Source of the DNA: Rhizobium lentis
GTDB taxonomy: Bacteria; Pseudomonadota; Alphaproteobacteria; Rhizobiales; Rhizobiaceae
NCBI RefSeq assembly: GCF_017352135.1
Contig: NZ_CP071455.1
Location: 310,001-374,000, forward strand
Direction of reading: 5' to 3'
Length of the DNA stretch: 64,000 nt
Shown here: piece after piece, positions 18,072-26,398 of the stretch
Position numbering within the stretch: the stretch's first letter is position 1
Layout of the letters: each line of letters opens with the position of its first letter
Position numbers and translations under genes: made by a program
Notes under the pieces: generated by a model
The model's database searches: none
The model's input: only the letters and a program-made list of their open reading frames with translations
What the model was told of the DNA's origin: nothing

Positions 18072-19262
18072 TCACACTCCGCCGCGGTTCCAGCCGCGGC
18101 CACGCTGACCGAACATTTCATAGCCGCCATCAGTGATCGCGAGCGTATCCTCCAGCTTGATGAACCCGCGCTTGGGGTGAAGCATCGTCGTCTCGACCGA
18201 GATCACACTGCCGGCTTCCAGCGGCTTGTCGGCATCGATTCCCTCATAGGCGACGGGGTGGTTCGTCATGAGGAAAGGCGCTTCGTGGCTGATAAGGCCC
18301 ATGCCATGGCAGAAGAAATCGGTGAAGGCAGCCGATGGCGAGGCCTTGAGTTCGGCTTCCGCCGCCACGATCATGTCACTGCCTGCAGCCCCTGCCCTCA
18401 CCTTGGCGAAGGCTGCTTGCTGGATGCATTCGACTTCCGCCAGAAGATCCTCCAGCTCCGCATCGGGCTCACCCAGCACACCCATACGGCAGAGGTCGCC
18501 GATGTATCCGTGATAGTTGCCGCCGGAATCAATCGACAGGACCTCGCCCTCGGCCCAGGCCTGCGGCGAGCCCGCGCGGTTGTGGCTTGCGCCGAGCGTC
18601 AGCAGACAATATTCGAAGTGCAGCCCCCGGTTTGTTTCCTCCCGTCGCAGTTGCTCGATGATCTCCAGTTTCGTCGAACCGGCGCGGGCGCCAGCGATCG
18701 TCGCCAGCATCGAATCGGTGATCAGCTCGGAGGCGCGTCTGAGCTTTGCCAGTTCATTCAGCGTCTTGACGGCCCTCAACCGCTCCAACACATGTGTGGC
18801 ATCGACAAACTGCGCGCCATCCAGCCGAGAGGAAAGGACATCGCGGGCGTCGGACGGAAGGAAGGCCGGCTCGATGCCGATGCGCCCGCCGGCCTTGCCG
18901 ATTTTCTTCAGGTGCTCGACGGCGAGCCCGGCCGCATCCTGCGTGCCCCAGGCCGCCGTATGCACCGCGGGCGTCCAGAATGGATTGTTCTGGTGCTCTG
19001 CGCCCTCCATGCGGTTCCCCACATAGGCGGAGTGATGAGGCGCGCCTTTCTCATAAATGACTATAGGCAGGTAACGGCTATGCCCGATCGCGTCCATGGC
19101 GGCAAAGAAGATGAACTTGTAGCCACCCATGAGATATTGCGTGTTGTGTTTGGAGGTGGCGACGATGACGTCGATACCAGCTTGCTCCATGAGACGGTCG
19201 AGCTTGGCCGTATCGAAAGGTGCCACGGCGGCCTGCCTTGTCTGCCCTGCATTGTCGTTCAT
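18072..19262 (-). CDS. M24 family (Xaa-Pro peptidase/creatinase-like) metallohydrolase
   Basis: Pita-bread fold protein of 396 residues with a creatinase-like N-terminal domain and a C-terminal M24 domain. The dinuclear metal ligands are all present in order: Asp in SIDSGG (about 244), Asp in YIGDLCR (about 255), His in FCHGMGL (about 317), Glu in ISVETTM (about 354) and Glu in IKLEDT (about 369). It should therefore be an active metal hydrolase cutting an Xaa-Pro, amide or amidino bond. It is the last gene of the minus-strand operon with the cupin and the Tm-1-like pair, which suggests a small-molecule substrate rather than general peptides. Confidence 0.88.
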   Translation of the reverse strand: MNDNAGQTRQAAVAPFDTAKLDRLMEQAGIDVIVATSKHNTQYLMGGYKFIFFAAMDAIGHSRYLPIVIYEKGAPHHSAYVGNRMEGAEHQNNPFWTPAVHTAAWGTQDAAGLAVEHLKKIGKAGGRIGIEPAFLPSDARDVLSSRLDGAQFVDATHVLERLRAVKTLNELAKLRRASELITDSMLATIAGARAGSTKLEIIEQLRREETNRGLHFEYCLLTLGASHNRAGSPQAWAEGEVLSIDSGGNYHGYIGDLCRMGVLGEPDAELEDLLAEVECIQQAAFAKVRAGAAGSDMIVAAEAELKASPSAAFTDFFCHGMGLISHEAPFLMTNHPVAYEGIDADKPLEAGSVISVETTMLHPKRGFIKLEDTLAITDGGYEMFGQRGRGWNRGGV

Positions 19263-19292
19263 TGTCTTTCCTCCACAATATGGATGCCCGCC

Positions 19293-19706
19293 TCACCGGC
19301 GCTGCGGCAGCAGACGGAAGTCCGGCAAATCGCGCAAAGCAAGCTCAGGCCCAGCCGGTGAGTAGACCACGAAGAGGAGCATCGGCCCGCCCCCGGTGTT
19401 CTTCGTCGAATGAAAGCGACTTTCGGGAATATAGATCGTGCAGCCGCTGGCGACCCTCCGCGTCACCGGATCTCCGTGCTCGTCCTCGACCATCTGCTCG
19501 CCCTCGCCGGAAATGACGAAGATGATTTCCTCTGCGCCCGGATGATTGTGACGAGAATGGCCTTCGCCGCTTGGCAGTTCGACGACCCCGCCGGAAAAGC
19601 GGCTGGCGCCGTTGACTTCGGGCGCCACGGTCAGCGACAGCTTGCCCCAGTCGAAACCGAAGGCGCTGACATCCTCCGGATAGATAAAGTAATTGTCCTT
19701 TACCAT
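19293..19706 (-). CDS. Cupin domain protein
   Basis: Small single-domain cupin of 137 residues. The metal-binding motif is HNHPGAEEIIFVISGEGE (His, His, Glu), and the second motif ends in IPESRFHST with the fourth His. The frame is open to 19901, but ATG 19706 follows a very strong ribosome site (TGGAGGAGGGGTTC) and starts the conserved part, so the longer version overlapping the upstream gene is rejected. It is third in the operon. Cupins of this kind act as isomerases, dioxygenases or sugar/acid-binding enzymes; no activity can be assigned. Confidence 0.88.
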   Translation of the reverse strand: MVKDNYFIYPEDVSAFGFDWGKLSLTVAPEVNGASRFSGGVVELPSGEGHSRHNHPGAEEIIFVISGEGEQMVEDEHGDPVTRRVASGCTIYIPESRFHSTKNTGGGPMLLFVVYSPAGPELALRDLPDFRLLPQRR

Positions 19707-19729
19707 GAACCCCTCCTCCAAGATCTTCC

Positions 19730-20572
19730 TCAGACGACCGCACCGATCGCGAGCGCCTTGAAATCTTCCGTTTGCTTGCGGATTGCCGCCTCTGCCGGCA
19801 ATCGCTCCATCGAGCTTGCCCCATAGAAGCCGTGGCAGCCGGCACAACGCTCGAGGATGAAGCGCGCATCCTCCGGCATGGAGATAGGACCGCCGTGGCA
19901 AAGCACAATGACGTCGTCGCGCACGGACCGCGCCGCCTTGGCGATCGAGGTAATCTCGTCGACGCAGTCATCGAGCGACTTGCCGGATGTGGCTCCGATC
20001 GTGCCGCCGGTGGTCACACCCATATGCGCCACGACAATGTCGGCGCCGGCGGTCGTCATGGCGATAGCCTCGCTCTCGTTGAAGACATAGGGCGTCGTCA
20101 GCAGGTCGAGGCCATGGGCGGTCGCTATCATCTCGACCTCCAGATTGTAGCTCATGCCTGTCTCCTCGAAACTCTGCCGCATCCGGCCGTCGAAGAGGCC
20201 GATCGTGGGGAAGTTCTGTACACCCGAAAAGCCCATGGCCTTCAGTTCGGCCAGGAAGCGCGGCATCAGCACGAACGGATCCGTGCCATTGACGCCGGCG
20301 AGCACCGGCGTCTTTTTCACGACCGGCAACACTTCGAGCGCCATATCCTTCACAATCTCGTTGGCGTTGCCATAGGCCAGCAGTCCGGCCGCCGAACCGC
20401 GTCCCGCCATGCGGTAGCGCCCAGAATTGTAGATAATGATGAGGTCGATGCCGCCTGCCTCCTCGGCCTTGGCGGAGATGCCGGTGCCGGCACCACCGCC
20501 GACGATCGGCACGCCGGCTGCGATCATGCCGTGAAATTTTTCGAGGATAGTCTGGCGCGGTGTAGCTGGCAT
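19730..20572 (-). CDS. Phosphoenolpyruvate hydrolase family protein (TIM-barrel signal transduction domain)
   Basis: TIM-barrel protein of 280 residues of the TIM_br_sig_trns / 'PEP hydrolase' family. Motifs include [19 protein letters not shown] near the N-terminus, [26 protein letters not shown] and [16 protein letters not shown]. It corresponds to the C-terminal half of the plant Tm-1 protein, whose N-terminal half matches the neighbouring gene 12 bases upstream. The biochemical role is not established for bacterial members despite the family name. Confidence 0.88.
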   Translation of the reverse strand: MPATPRQTILEKFHGMIAAGVPIVGGGAGTGISAKAEEAGGIDLIIIYNSGRYRMAGRGSAAGLLAYGNANEIVKDMALEVLPVVKKTPVLAGVNGTDPFVLMPRFLAELKAMGFSGVQNFPTIGLFDGRMRQSFEETGMSYNLEVEMIATAHGLDLLTTPYVFNESEAIAMTTAGADIVVAHMGVTTGGTIGATSGKSLDDCVDEITSIAKAARSVRDDVIVLCHGGPISMPEDARFILERCAGCHGFYGASSMERLPAEAAIRKQTEDFKALAIGAVV

Positions 20573-20584
20573 CTATTTTGTCTC

Positions 20585-21781
20585 TCAGGGGTTGGCGATG
20601 TCACGATAGGCAGCGACGGCGGCTTCTGCGAAATGCGGATCGTTGATATGGAGCGGCAGTCGAACAATACGTCGCGACGCCGTCGGCTTCACCGTTGCCT
20701 CAAGCGCGGCAAAGAGCGCGGCGTCGGCTTCCGGGTCGAAGAACGCACCACCTTCAATATCGAGGGCCGAGACTCCCTTCTCCGGAATGAGGAAGCGTAT
20801 GGGGCCGTGGCAAAGATTGAGCTTGTCGCCGATCCAGCGGCCAATCTGCCGGCATTCGGCCGATGTTGTGCGCATCAAGGTGACGTTTGGATTATGGCGG
20901 TAAAACAGCCGGCCGGCAAAGCGCTCGGGGACCGTCTCCGGCGCCCAGAAGTTCACCATATCGAGCGCACCGACGGAGCCGACATAGGGCAGGCCCGTGC
21001 GGGCAATCGCATCGAAACGGTCCGAAGTGGCCGGCAAGACCCCTCCGAAAAGCAGGTCGCAGACTTCGGTAGTCGTGATGTCGAGCACACCTGAGATCAG
21101 CCCGCTGTCGGCAAGCTTCTCCATCGCCCGCCCGCCCGTGCCGGTAGCATGGAAGACCAGGCAGTCATAGTCCGCGCGGAGGCGCTCGACCATGGCGGAT
21201 ACAGCAGGTGTGGTAACACCGAACATGGTAAGGCCGAGCGCCGGCTTCGATGCCGTCACCTCAGCCGGGCGGCGTGACATGGCCGTAATCGCCTGGGCGG
21301 CGTTGTGAAGAATGACCCGGCTCAGCCGGTTCAGGCCCGCCATGTCCGTAACCGAAGGCATCATCACGATGTCGGAAACATCGACATAGGGAGCAACATC
21401 GCCGGAGGCGAGCGTGGAGACCATGATCTTTGGCAGGCCTAGCCGCAGTTGGCGCATGCCTCTAGTGATGATCGAGGTGCCCCCGCCTCCGCCGATACCG
21501 ATAATGCCGGCAATGTCCTGGCGATCCACGAGGAAGCGCGCGAAGGCGATGCCCATCGCCTCGACTGCCCTTCCCCGGTCCCTGCAGGCAAGGACGGCTG
21601 CAGCACCGTCCGGATGGTATGCGGCAACCGTATCGGCCGTCACATCAACCTCTGTCCGAGATGGGCGGGTACCGACGTCGACGCACACGACACCCCCGCC
21701 CGCCGCCTTGATGCAAGCGACGAGATAAGTAAGCTCCTCGCCCTTCGTGTCGGCCGTGCCGACCACGTAGATCTGCTTCAT
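20585..21781 (-). CDS. Tm-1-like (UPF0261) ATP-binding domain protein
   Basis: Protein of 398 residues of the UPF0261 family, homologous to the N-terminal domain of tomato Tm-1. It opens with MKQIYVVGTADTKGEELTYLV and has the glycine-rich loop GIGGGGGTSIITRGM, probably for nucleotide binding, and SVTDMAGLNRLSRVILHNAA typical of the family. ATG 21781 is preceded by CGCGGAGGGGAA; the frame upstream to 21850 is not conserved-looking. First gene of the operon 21781-18072, divergent from a TetR regulator. Bacterial function unknown. Confidence 0.9.
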   Translation of the reverse strand: MKQIYVVGTADTKGEELTYLVACIKAAGGGVVCVDVGTRPSRTEVDVTADTVAAYHPDGAAAVLACRDRGRAVEAMGIAFARFLVDRQDIAGIIGIGGGGGTSIITRGMRQLRLGLPKIMVSTLASGDVAPYVDVSDIVMMPSVTDMAGLNRLSRVILHNAAQAITAMSRRPAEVTASKPALGLTMFGVTTPAVSAMVERLRADYDCLVFHATGTGGRAMEKLADSGLISGVLDITTTEVCDLLFGGVLPATSDRFDAIARTGLPYVGSVGALDMVNFWAPETVPERFAGRLFYRHNPNVTLMRTTSAECRQIGRWIGDKLNLCHGPIRFLIPEKGVSALDIEGGAFFDPEADAALFAALEATVKPTASRRIVRLPLHINDPHFAEAAVAAYRDIANP

Positions 21782-21854
21782 TTCCCCTCCGCGACCGGGT
21801 GGGCTCCTCCCAGCATATCCCACGTTCGGAGCAAAGCGATGGGCTTGCAAATTT

Positions 21855-21891
21855 GTGAGACGCGCGTATCATAAAGATATGGATGTCTCAC
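21855..21891. promoter_or_regulatory. Inverted repeat, candidate TetR operator
   Basis: Perfect seven-base arms GTGAGAC (21855-21861) and GTCTCAC (21885-21891) face each other across 23 bases at the start of the divergent TetR gene. The position, between the Tm-1-like operon and the regulator and running into the regulator's first codons, suits autoregulation, but the wide spacing makes it a tentative call. Confidence 0.35.
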
Positions 21892-22517
21892 GTCAACAGA
21901 ACGAAACGGCCAGGATCGAGCGAGGCCCGAAAGCCCGCACGCGAAAACTGATGCTTGAAACGGCAACGCGGCTGATGCAGTCAGGCATTACCCCTTCTGT
22001 CAGCGAAGTGGCTGAGGCCGCCGAAGTCTCGCGGGCAACCGCCTACCGTTACTTTCCGAGCCAGGCCGCGCTGGTGCATGCCGTGGTGGATGAGGCTCTG
22101 GGGCCGATACTCGGCTGGTCGTCCGACAGTCCGGATGCACAGGCCCGGGTTGCCGATCTTTTGGCAACCGCGATGCCGCGCATCGACGAGTTCGAGGCCA
22201 CCTTCAAGGCGGCGCTGAAACTTTCGCTGGACCAGTGGGCGCAGCGCCAGGCGGGCACGCTCGGCAACGAGCCGCTGTTCACGCGCGGCCACCGCGTCGA
22301 CCTGCTCAGGTGCGTCACTGCGCCCCTGCAGGGCGCCGTAACCCCCGAAGCCAGGGAACGCCTTGCTCAGGCGCTTTCGCTTGTCTTCGGCGTTGAGGTG
22401 CTGATTGTGTTGAAGGATATCTGGGGCCTGACCTCCGAAGGCGCGCAATCTGTTGCTGAATGGGCTGCCCAAGCGCTCGTCGACAGCGCGCTGCGGCAGG
22501 CGGAGGGCGAAGCATGA
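21879..22517 (+). CDS. TetR/AcrR family transcriptional regulator
   Basis: Repressor of about 212 residues. The N-terminal HTH (ATRLMQSGITPSVSEVAEAAEVSRATAYRYFPSQAALVHAVV over about residues 33-75) is typical of the family; the C-terminal half is the variable ligand domain. I chose ATG 21879 (MDVSRQQNE); a GTG at 21855 in the same frame would add eight residues and overlaps the inverted repeat. It is divergent from the Tm-1-like operon, its likely target. Confidence 0.9.
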   Translation: MDVSRQQNETARIERGPKARTRKLMLETATRLMQSGITPSVSEVAEAAEVSRATAYRYFPSQAALVHAVVDEALGPILGWSSDSPDAQARVADLLATAMPRIDEFEATFKAALKLSLDQWAQRQAGTLGNEPLFTRGHRVDLLRCVTAPLQGAVTPEARERLAQALSLVFGVEVLIVLKDIWGLTSEGAQSVAEWAAQALVDSALRQAEGEA

Positions 22518-22527
22518 CATCGCAACC

Positions 22528-22544
22528 ATCTGGTTAGACCAGAT
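22528..22544. promoter_or_regulatory. Perfect FadR-type operator palindrome
   Basis: ATCTGGTTAGACCAGAT is a perfect palindrome with seven-base arms and a TAG centre. It contains the TGGT-N3-ACCA core bound by FadR-subfamily GntR regulators. Such a regulator is encoded at 29651-30343, and similar sites lie at 22710 and 32727. Confidence 0.65.
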
Positions 22545-22709
22545 GAAGCAACATATTCTGCATCGCGGGTCCGGATTGACGACAGAGAACGTGAGGCCAC
22601 CTAACGTCGCAGCATCGAGATGCTATAATTGCGGGAATATATCCGGCAGTCTGAAAGATGAACCGATGATGAAAGCTCGCCGAGGCTCGCTCTTGACCGT
22701 AATTGAGTT

Positions 22710-22720
22710 TGGTACTACCA
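22710..22720. promoter_or_regulatory. Second FadR-type operator in the ABC leader
   Basis: TGGTACTACCA, followed by GAT as in the first site. It lies about ten bases before a possible -10 element (CATAAT at 22730-22735), so a bound repressor would block RNA polymerase. The first copy is about 180 bases upstream, which would allow looping. Confidence 0.6.
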
Positions 22721-22865
22721 GATCAGGGACATAATATTCAGGCTTGAGATCCTGAAACGCGCGGGGTCGGGGAGGACCCAGCACGAAATCAACTTGTAAG
22801 GATCAGGGAGCCGGATCGGGAGGCCCGCGACGACGCGGGAAGGTGCATAAATGGGAGGAAACGTT

Positions 22866-24176
22866 ATGCGCAAAACTATGACCGGTCTCATTGCCGGTGT
22901 CGGACTGATGTGGGCCTGCGGGACGTCCGCACAGGCCCAGGAACTCACGATATTCTGGGCCGAGTGGGACCCGGCAAATTATCTTCAGGAGCTCGCAAAC
23001 GAATACGAGGCTGAAACCGGCGTCAAGGTCACGGTCGAGACCACACCATGGGCCGACTTCCAGACCAAGGCCTTCACCGAGTTCAACGCAAAAGGTTCGG
23101 CTTACGACCTAGTCGTTGGCGACAGCCAGTGGATCGGGGCGGCGTCAGAAGCAGGACATTACGTCGATCTGACCGAATTCTTCACCAAGCATAATTTGAC
23201 TCAGGTGATGGCCCCGGCCACAGTGAAGTACTACTCCGAGTATCCGGCGAACTCGAAGAAGTACTGGTCAATCCCCGCAGAAGGTGACGCCGTCGGCTGG
23301 TCCTACCGCAAGGACTGGTTCGAGGATCCAAAGGAGATGGAGGCGTTCAAGGCCAAATACGGCTACGACCTCGCTCCGCCGAAGACGTGGGCGCAGATGC
23401 GCGACATTGCCGAGTTCTTCCACCGTCCAGACCAGAAGCGCTACGGCATCGCCATCTATACCGACAATTCTTACGACGGTCTCGTCATGGGTGTCGAAAA
23501 CGCGATCTTCTCGTTTGGAGGCGAACTCGGCGATTACCAGAACTACAAGGTTGACGGCATCATCAACTCGGAGAAGAACGTCAAGGCGCTCGAATTGTAT
23601 CGCGAGCTCTACGGCTTTACGCCTCCCGGTTGGGCAAAGTCCTTCTTCGTGGAGAATAACCAGGCGATCACCGAGAACCTGGCGGCGATGAGCATGAATT
23701 ACTTCGCCTTCTTCCCGGCTCTGGTGAACGAGGCGTCTAACCCTAACGCCAAGGTTACAGGCTTCTTCGCCAATCCGGCAGGCCCGAACGGCGACCAATT
23801 CGCAGCGCTCGGCGGCCAGGGGATATCGGTCATCTCCTATTCGAAAAACCAGGAAGAGGCGATGAAATTCCTCGAATGGTTCATCAAGGACGAGACCCAG
23901 AAGCGCTGGGCCGAGCTCGGCGGTTACACGGCAAGCGCCAAAGTGCTTGAATCGCCGGAATTTCAGAACGCCACACCGTATAACAAGGCTTTCTACGAGA
24001 CCATGTTCAAGGTGAAGGACTTCTGGGCCACTCCTGAATATGCCGAACTGCTGATCCAGATGAACCAGCGCATTTATCCCTTCGTCACCGCCGGCCAAGG
24101 CACTGCGAAGGAAGCGCTCGATGCTCTGGCAGCTGACTGGAACGCCACGTTCAAGAAATACGGGCGCAATAATTAG
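22866..24176 (+). CDS. ABC transporter extracellular solute-binding protein, family 1
   Basis: Periplasmic binding protein of 436 residues for a carbohydrate-type (CUT1) importer. It has a Sec signal (MRKTMTGLIAGVGLM with likely cleavage after AQA) and a mature start ELTIFWAEWDPANYLQELAN typical of SBP family 1. GGAGGAAA precedes ATG 22866, so the ATG at 22851, which lies just before that ribosome site, is unlikely to be the start. A hairpin follows the gene, as often seen when the receptor must be made in excess of the membrane proteins. The neighbouring catabolic genes suggest a polyol or sugar-acid cargo. Confidence 0.92.
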   Translation: MRKTMTGLIAGVGLMWACGTSAQAQELTIFWAEWDPANYLQELANEYEAETGVKVTVETTPWADFQTKAFTEFNAKGSAYDLVVGDSQWIGAASEAGHYVDLTEFFTKHNLTQVMAPATVKYYSEYPANSKKYWSIPAEGDAVGWSYRKDWFEDPKEMEAFKAKYGYDLAPPKTWAQMRDIAEFFHRPDQKRYGIAIYTDNSYDGLVMGVENAIFSFGGELGDYQNYKVDGIINSEKNVKALELYRELYGFTPPGWAKSFFVENNQAITENLAAMSMNYFAFFPALVNEASNPNAKVTGFFANPAGPNGDQFAALGGQGISVISYSKNQEEAMKFLEWFIKDETQKRWAELGGYTASAKVLESPEFQNATPYNKAFYETMFKVKDFWATPEYAELLIQMNQRIYPFVTAGQGTAKEALDALAADWNATFKKYGRNN

Positions 24177-24190
24177 CAAGCGCGATCAGC

Positions 24191-24211
24191 GGAGGGGCAC
24201 GCCGCCCCTCC
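24191..24211 (+). terminator. Hairpin after the solute-binding protein gene (attenuator or RNA-stabilising)
   Basis: Perfect eight-base arms GGAGGGGC and GCCCCTCC with a five-base loop, 14 bases after the stop codon. A weak T stretch (CGTTTCATT) follows. Placed between receptor and permease genes, it can protect the receptor mRNA and reduce read-through. Confidence 0.65.
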
Positions 24212-24331
24212 CGTTTCATTCTGCATCCCGCGCCGAAAGCGCGGCTCGAGAGGGCGCGGCGCCCGGCATTCACTTCGCGCATTGTGATGCCTTTCCGGCA
24301 TCCGGCGCCGAACTCTCGGAGGAGGAGAGGA

Positions 24332-25237
24332 TTGGCCACCGCAGTCATGACATCGCTCGACACGAAATCGCGTGCCGCATCCCGCGGCATGAGCGATATC
24401 CGCATCCGCAATCTGTTCATTATTCCGACGATCCTGTTCCTGATTGTCTTCAACATCTTTCCGCTGATCTATTCGCTCGGCTATTCCTTCACGGACTTCC
24501 GTGCCTCGTCGAACGCAGCGGCCAGGTTCGTCGGCCTGCAGAACTACCGCGAGCTGCTGAACGACCCATTCATCTGGTCGAATTTCGCGATCACCGCCAA
24601 ATATGTGATCGTCTCCGTTACCGGGCAGGTGATCGTCGGCTTCGGCACGGCGATGCTGCTCAACCGTGACATTCCGCTGAAGGGCCTGCTGACGACACTG
24701 CTGCTGCTGCCGATGATGCTCTCGATGGCGGTGGTCGGCCTCTTCTGGAAGCTGCTCTACGATCCCTCGTTCGGCATTATCAACTACACACTCGGCCTCG
24801 GCTCCTTCGAGTGGCTGTCGAATCCGGAGGTGGCGCTCTATGCAGTCGCGATCACGGATATCTGGATGTGGTCGCCCTTCGTGATGCTGCTGTCGCTTGC
24901 CGGTCTTTCTGCCGTGCCGAAACACCTCTATGAGGCAGCGGCGATCGACCGGGCAGGACCATTCTATACTTTCTTCCGCATCACGCTGCCGCTGGTGGCG
25001 CCGATTCTGATGATCGCGATCATCTTCCGTACGATGGAAGCCTTCAAGACGTTCGACCTGGCCTACATTCTGACCAGCCAGCCGACGACCGAGGTGATCT
25101 CCATCCGGCTCTACAAGATGGCCTTCCAGGAATGGCAGACCGGGCGCTCCTGCGCGCTGGCCTACATCGTGCTCATCATGATTCTCGCCATCACCAACAT
25201 TTACGTGAAGTATCTCAACAAAGTGAAGGAGCGCTAA
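24332..25237 (+). CDS. ABC transporter permease (MalF/UgpA type)
   Basis: Inner-membrane permease of about 301 residues with six predicted helices, beginning with IIPTILFLIVFNIFPLIYSLGYSFTDF (helix 1) and including the EAA loop (LYEAAAIDRAGPFYTFFRITLP). The ribosome site GGAGGAGAGG at 24321-24330 sits only a base before the in-frame TTG at 24332 and fifteen bases before an ATG at 24347, so the start is uncertain between them; I kept the TTG. It is followed after one base by the second permease. Confidence 0.88.
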   Translation: MATAVMTSLDTKSRAASRGMSDIRIRNLFIIPTILFLIVFNIFPLIYSLGYSFTDFRASSNAAARFVGLQNYRELLNDPFIWSNFAITAKYVIVSVTGQVIVGFGTAMLLNRDIPLKGLLTTLLLLPMMLSMAVVGLFWKLLYDPSFGIINYTLGLGSFEWLSNPEVALYAVAITDIWMWSPFVMLLSLAGLSAVPKHLYEAAAIDRAGPFYTFFRITLPLVAPILMIAIIFRTMEAFKTFDLAYILTSQPTTEVISIRLYKMAFQEWQTGRSCALAYIVLIMILAITNIYVKYLNKVKER

Positions 25238-25238
25238 G

Positions 25239-26198
25239 ATGGCGGCCGTACAAACCCGCTCCGAACGCGCGCTGAATCGGGTCGCGATCGCCGCGGTACT
25301 GATCATTACGTTGATCTTCCTGGCACCGATCTACTGGATCACCTCGACGGCCTTCAAGCCTCGCAATCTCGCCACGACCATCCCCCCGACAGTGGTCTTC
25401 GAGCCGGAACTCTCGCCTTTCGTGAAGCTTTTCACCAAGCGCTCACAGCTGCGCGGAGCGCCGACGCCCGAAGAATATGCCGCCGCCCCCTGGTGGGAGC
25501 GGATGGTTTTCGACGGCGGCGAGAAGATCGTCCGCTCCGGCCGCGGCGAGGTGCAGCCGTCCGGCTATCCGAACCGCTTCATGAACTCGCTGATCGTCGC
25601 GATCACGTCCACGGTGCTGGCGGTCGGCATGGGAACTTTCACAGCCTACGGTTTCTCGCGCTTCAGAGTGAAGGGGGAGGCGGACCTGCTCTTCTTCATC
25701 CTGTCGACGCGCATGCTGCCGCCCGTCGTCGTGGCGATCCCGATGTTCCTCATGTACCGCGCCGTTGGCCTCAACGACACGCATTGGGGCCTCATCATCC
25801 TCTACACCGCCTTCAATCTATCCTTCTCAGTTTGGCTGATGAAGGGTTTTATCGACGAGATTCCGAAGGAATACGAGGAGGCCGCGCTCGTCGACGGCTA
25901 CACGCGGATGGAGGCCTTTTTCAAGATCGTCATCCCCGAAGCGGCCACCGGCATAGCCGCAACCGCCGTCTTCTGCTTCATAACGGCCTGGAACGAATAT
26001 GCGTTTGCGCTGATCATGACGAACCGGCGCGCGCAAACCGCCCCACCCTTCATTCCGAGTCAGGTCGGCTCCGGCCTGCCTGATTGGACGGTCATTGCGG
26101 CCGGTACGTTCCTGTTCCTGCTGCCGGTTGCCATATTCACCTTCCTGCTCAGGAACCATCTCCTGCGCGGCATGAGCTTCGGAGCGATCCGCAAATGA
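25239..26198 (+). CDS. ABC transporter permease (MalG/UgpE type)
   Basis: Second permease, 319 residues. Between helix 1 (VAIAAVLIITLIFLAPIYWI) and the core is a periplasmic insertion of about 60 residues (including PTPEEYAAAPWWERMVFDGG), longer than in MalG itself but usual for MalG relatives in rhizobia. The EAA loop is YEEAALVDGYTRMEAFFKIVIP. The stop overlaps the next small gene in ATGA. Confidence 0.92.
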   Translation: MAAVQTRSERALNRVAIAAVLIITLIFLAPIYWITSTAFKPRNLATTIPPTVVFEPELSPFVKLFTKRSQLRGAPTPEEYAAAPWWERMVFDGGEKIVRSGRGEVQPSGYPNRFMNSLIVAITSTVLAVGMGTFTAYGFSRFRVKGEADLLFFILSTRMLPPVVVAIPMFLMYRAVGLNDTHWGLIILYTAFNLSFSVWLMKGFIDEIPKEYEEAALVDGYTRMEAFFKIVIPEAATGIAATAVFCFITAWNEYAFALIMTNRRAQTAPPFIPSQVGSGLPDWTVIAAGTFLFLLPVAIFTFLLRNHLLRGMSFGAIRK

Positions 26199-26398
26199 CC
26201 TTGCGCGCCTTCAACCAGAAATACCTCGAACCCGGTTCGCAATATCTGATGATCCTGGGGATTATCGCGCTCTGCCAGCCCTGGAACCTGTTCCTGCACC
26301 GCTACGGCATGACGATGACGCTCGTAGGACTGATCGCCTTCATGGTCACGACCAAAGTCCCCCGGGACGCGCAACCAGACGAAGGGGGCCAATCATGA
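26195..26398 (+). CDS. 67-residue membrane protein within the ABC operon
   Basis: Small protein with two hydrophobic segments (YLMILGIIALCQPWNLFLH and MTMTLVGLIAFMVTT) and a polar C-terminus. Its start overlaps the upstream permease stop and its own stop overlaps the ATG of the first ATPase (both ATGA), so it is translated as part of the operon and is unlikely to be a chance frame. Small membrane proteins occur in related importers (the glycerol GlpSTPQV operon has a DUF2160 protein), but I cannot say that this is the same family. Possible role: assembly or stability of the permease. Confidence 0.75.
   Translation: MTLRAFNQKYLEPGSQYLMILGIIALCQPWNLFLHRYGMTMTLVGLIAFMVTTKVPRDAQPDEGGQS

Larger units (their letters stand above)
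22518..22865. promoter_or_regulatory. 348-base leader of the carbohydrate-type ABC operon
   Basis: This non-coding stretch before the solute-binding protein gene holds two TGGT-N3-ACCA palindromes, annotated separately. A CATAAT sequence at 22730-22735, just after the second, could be a -10 element. A small perfect hairpin lies at 22824-22839 (CCCGCG / CGCGGG, four-base loop) in the probable untranslated leader. No open frame in it looks protein-coding. Confidence 0.5.
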
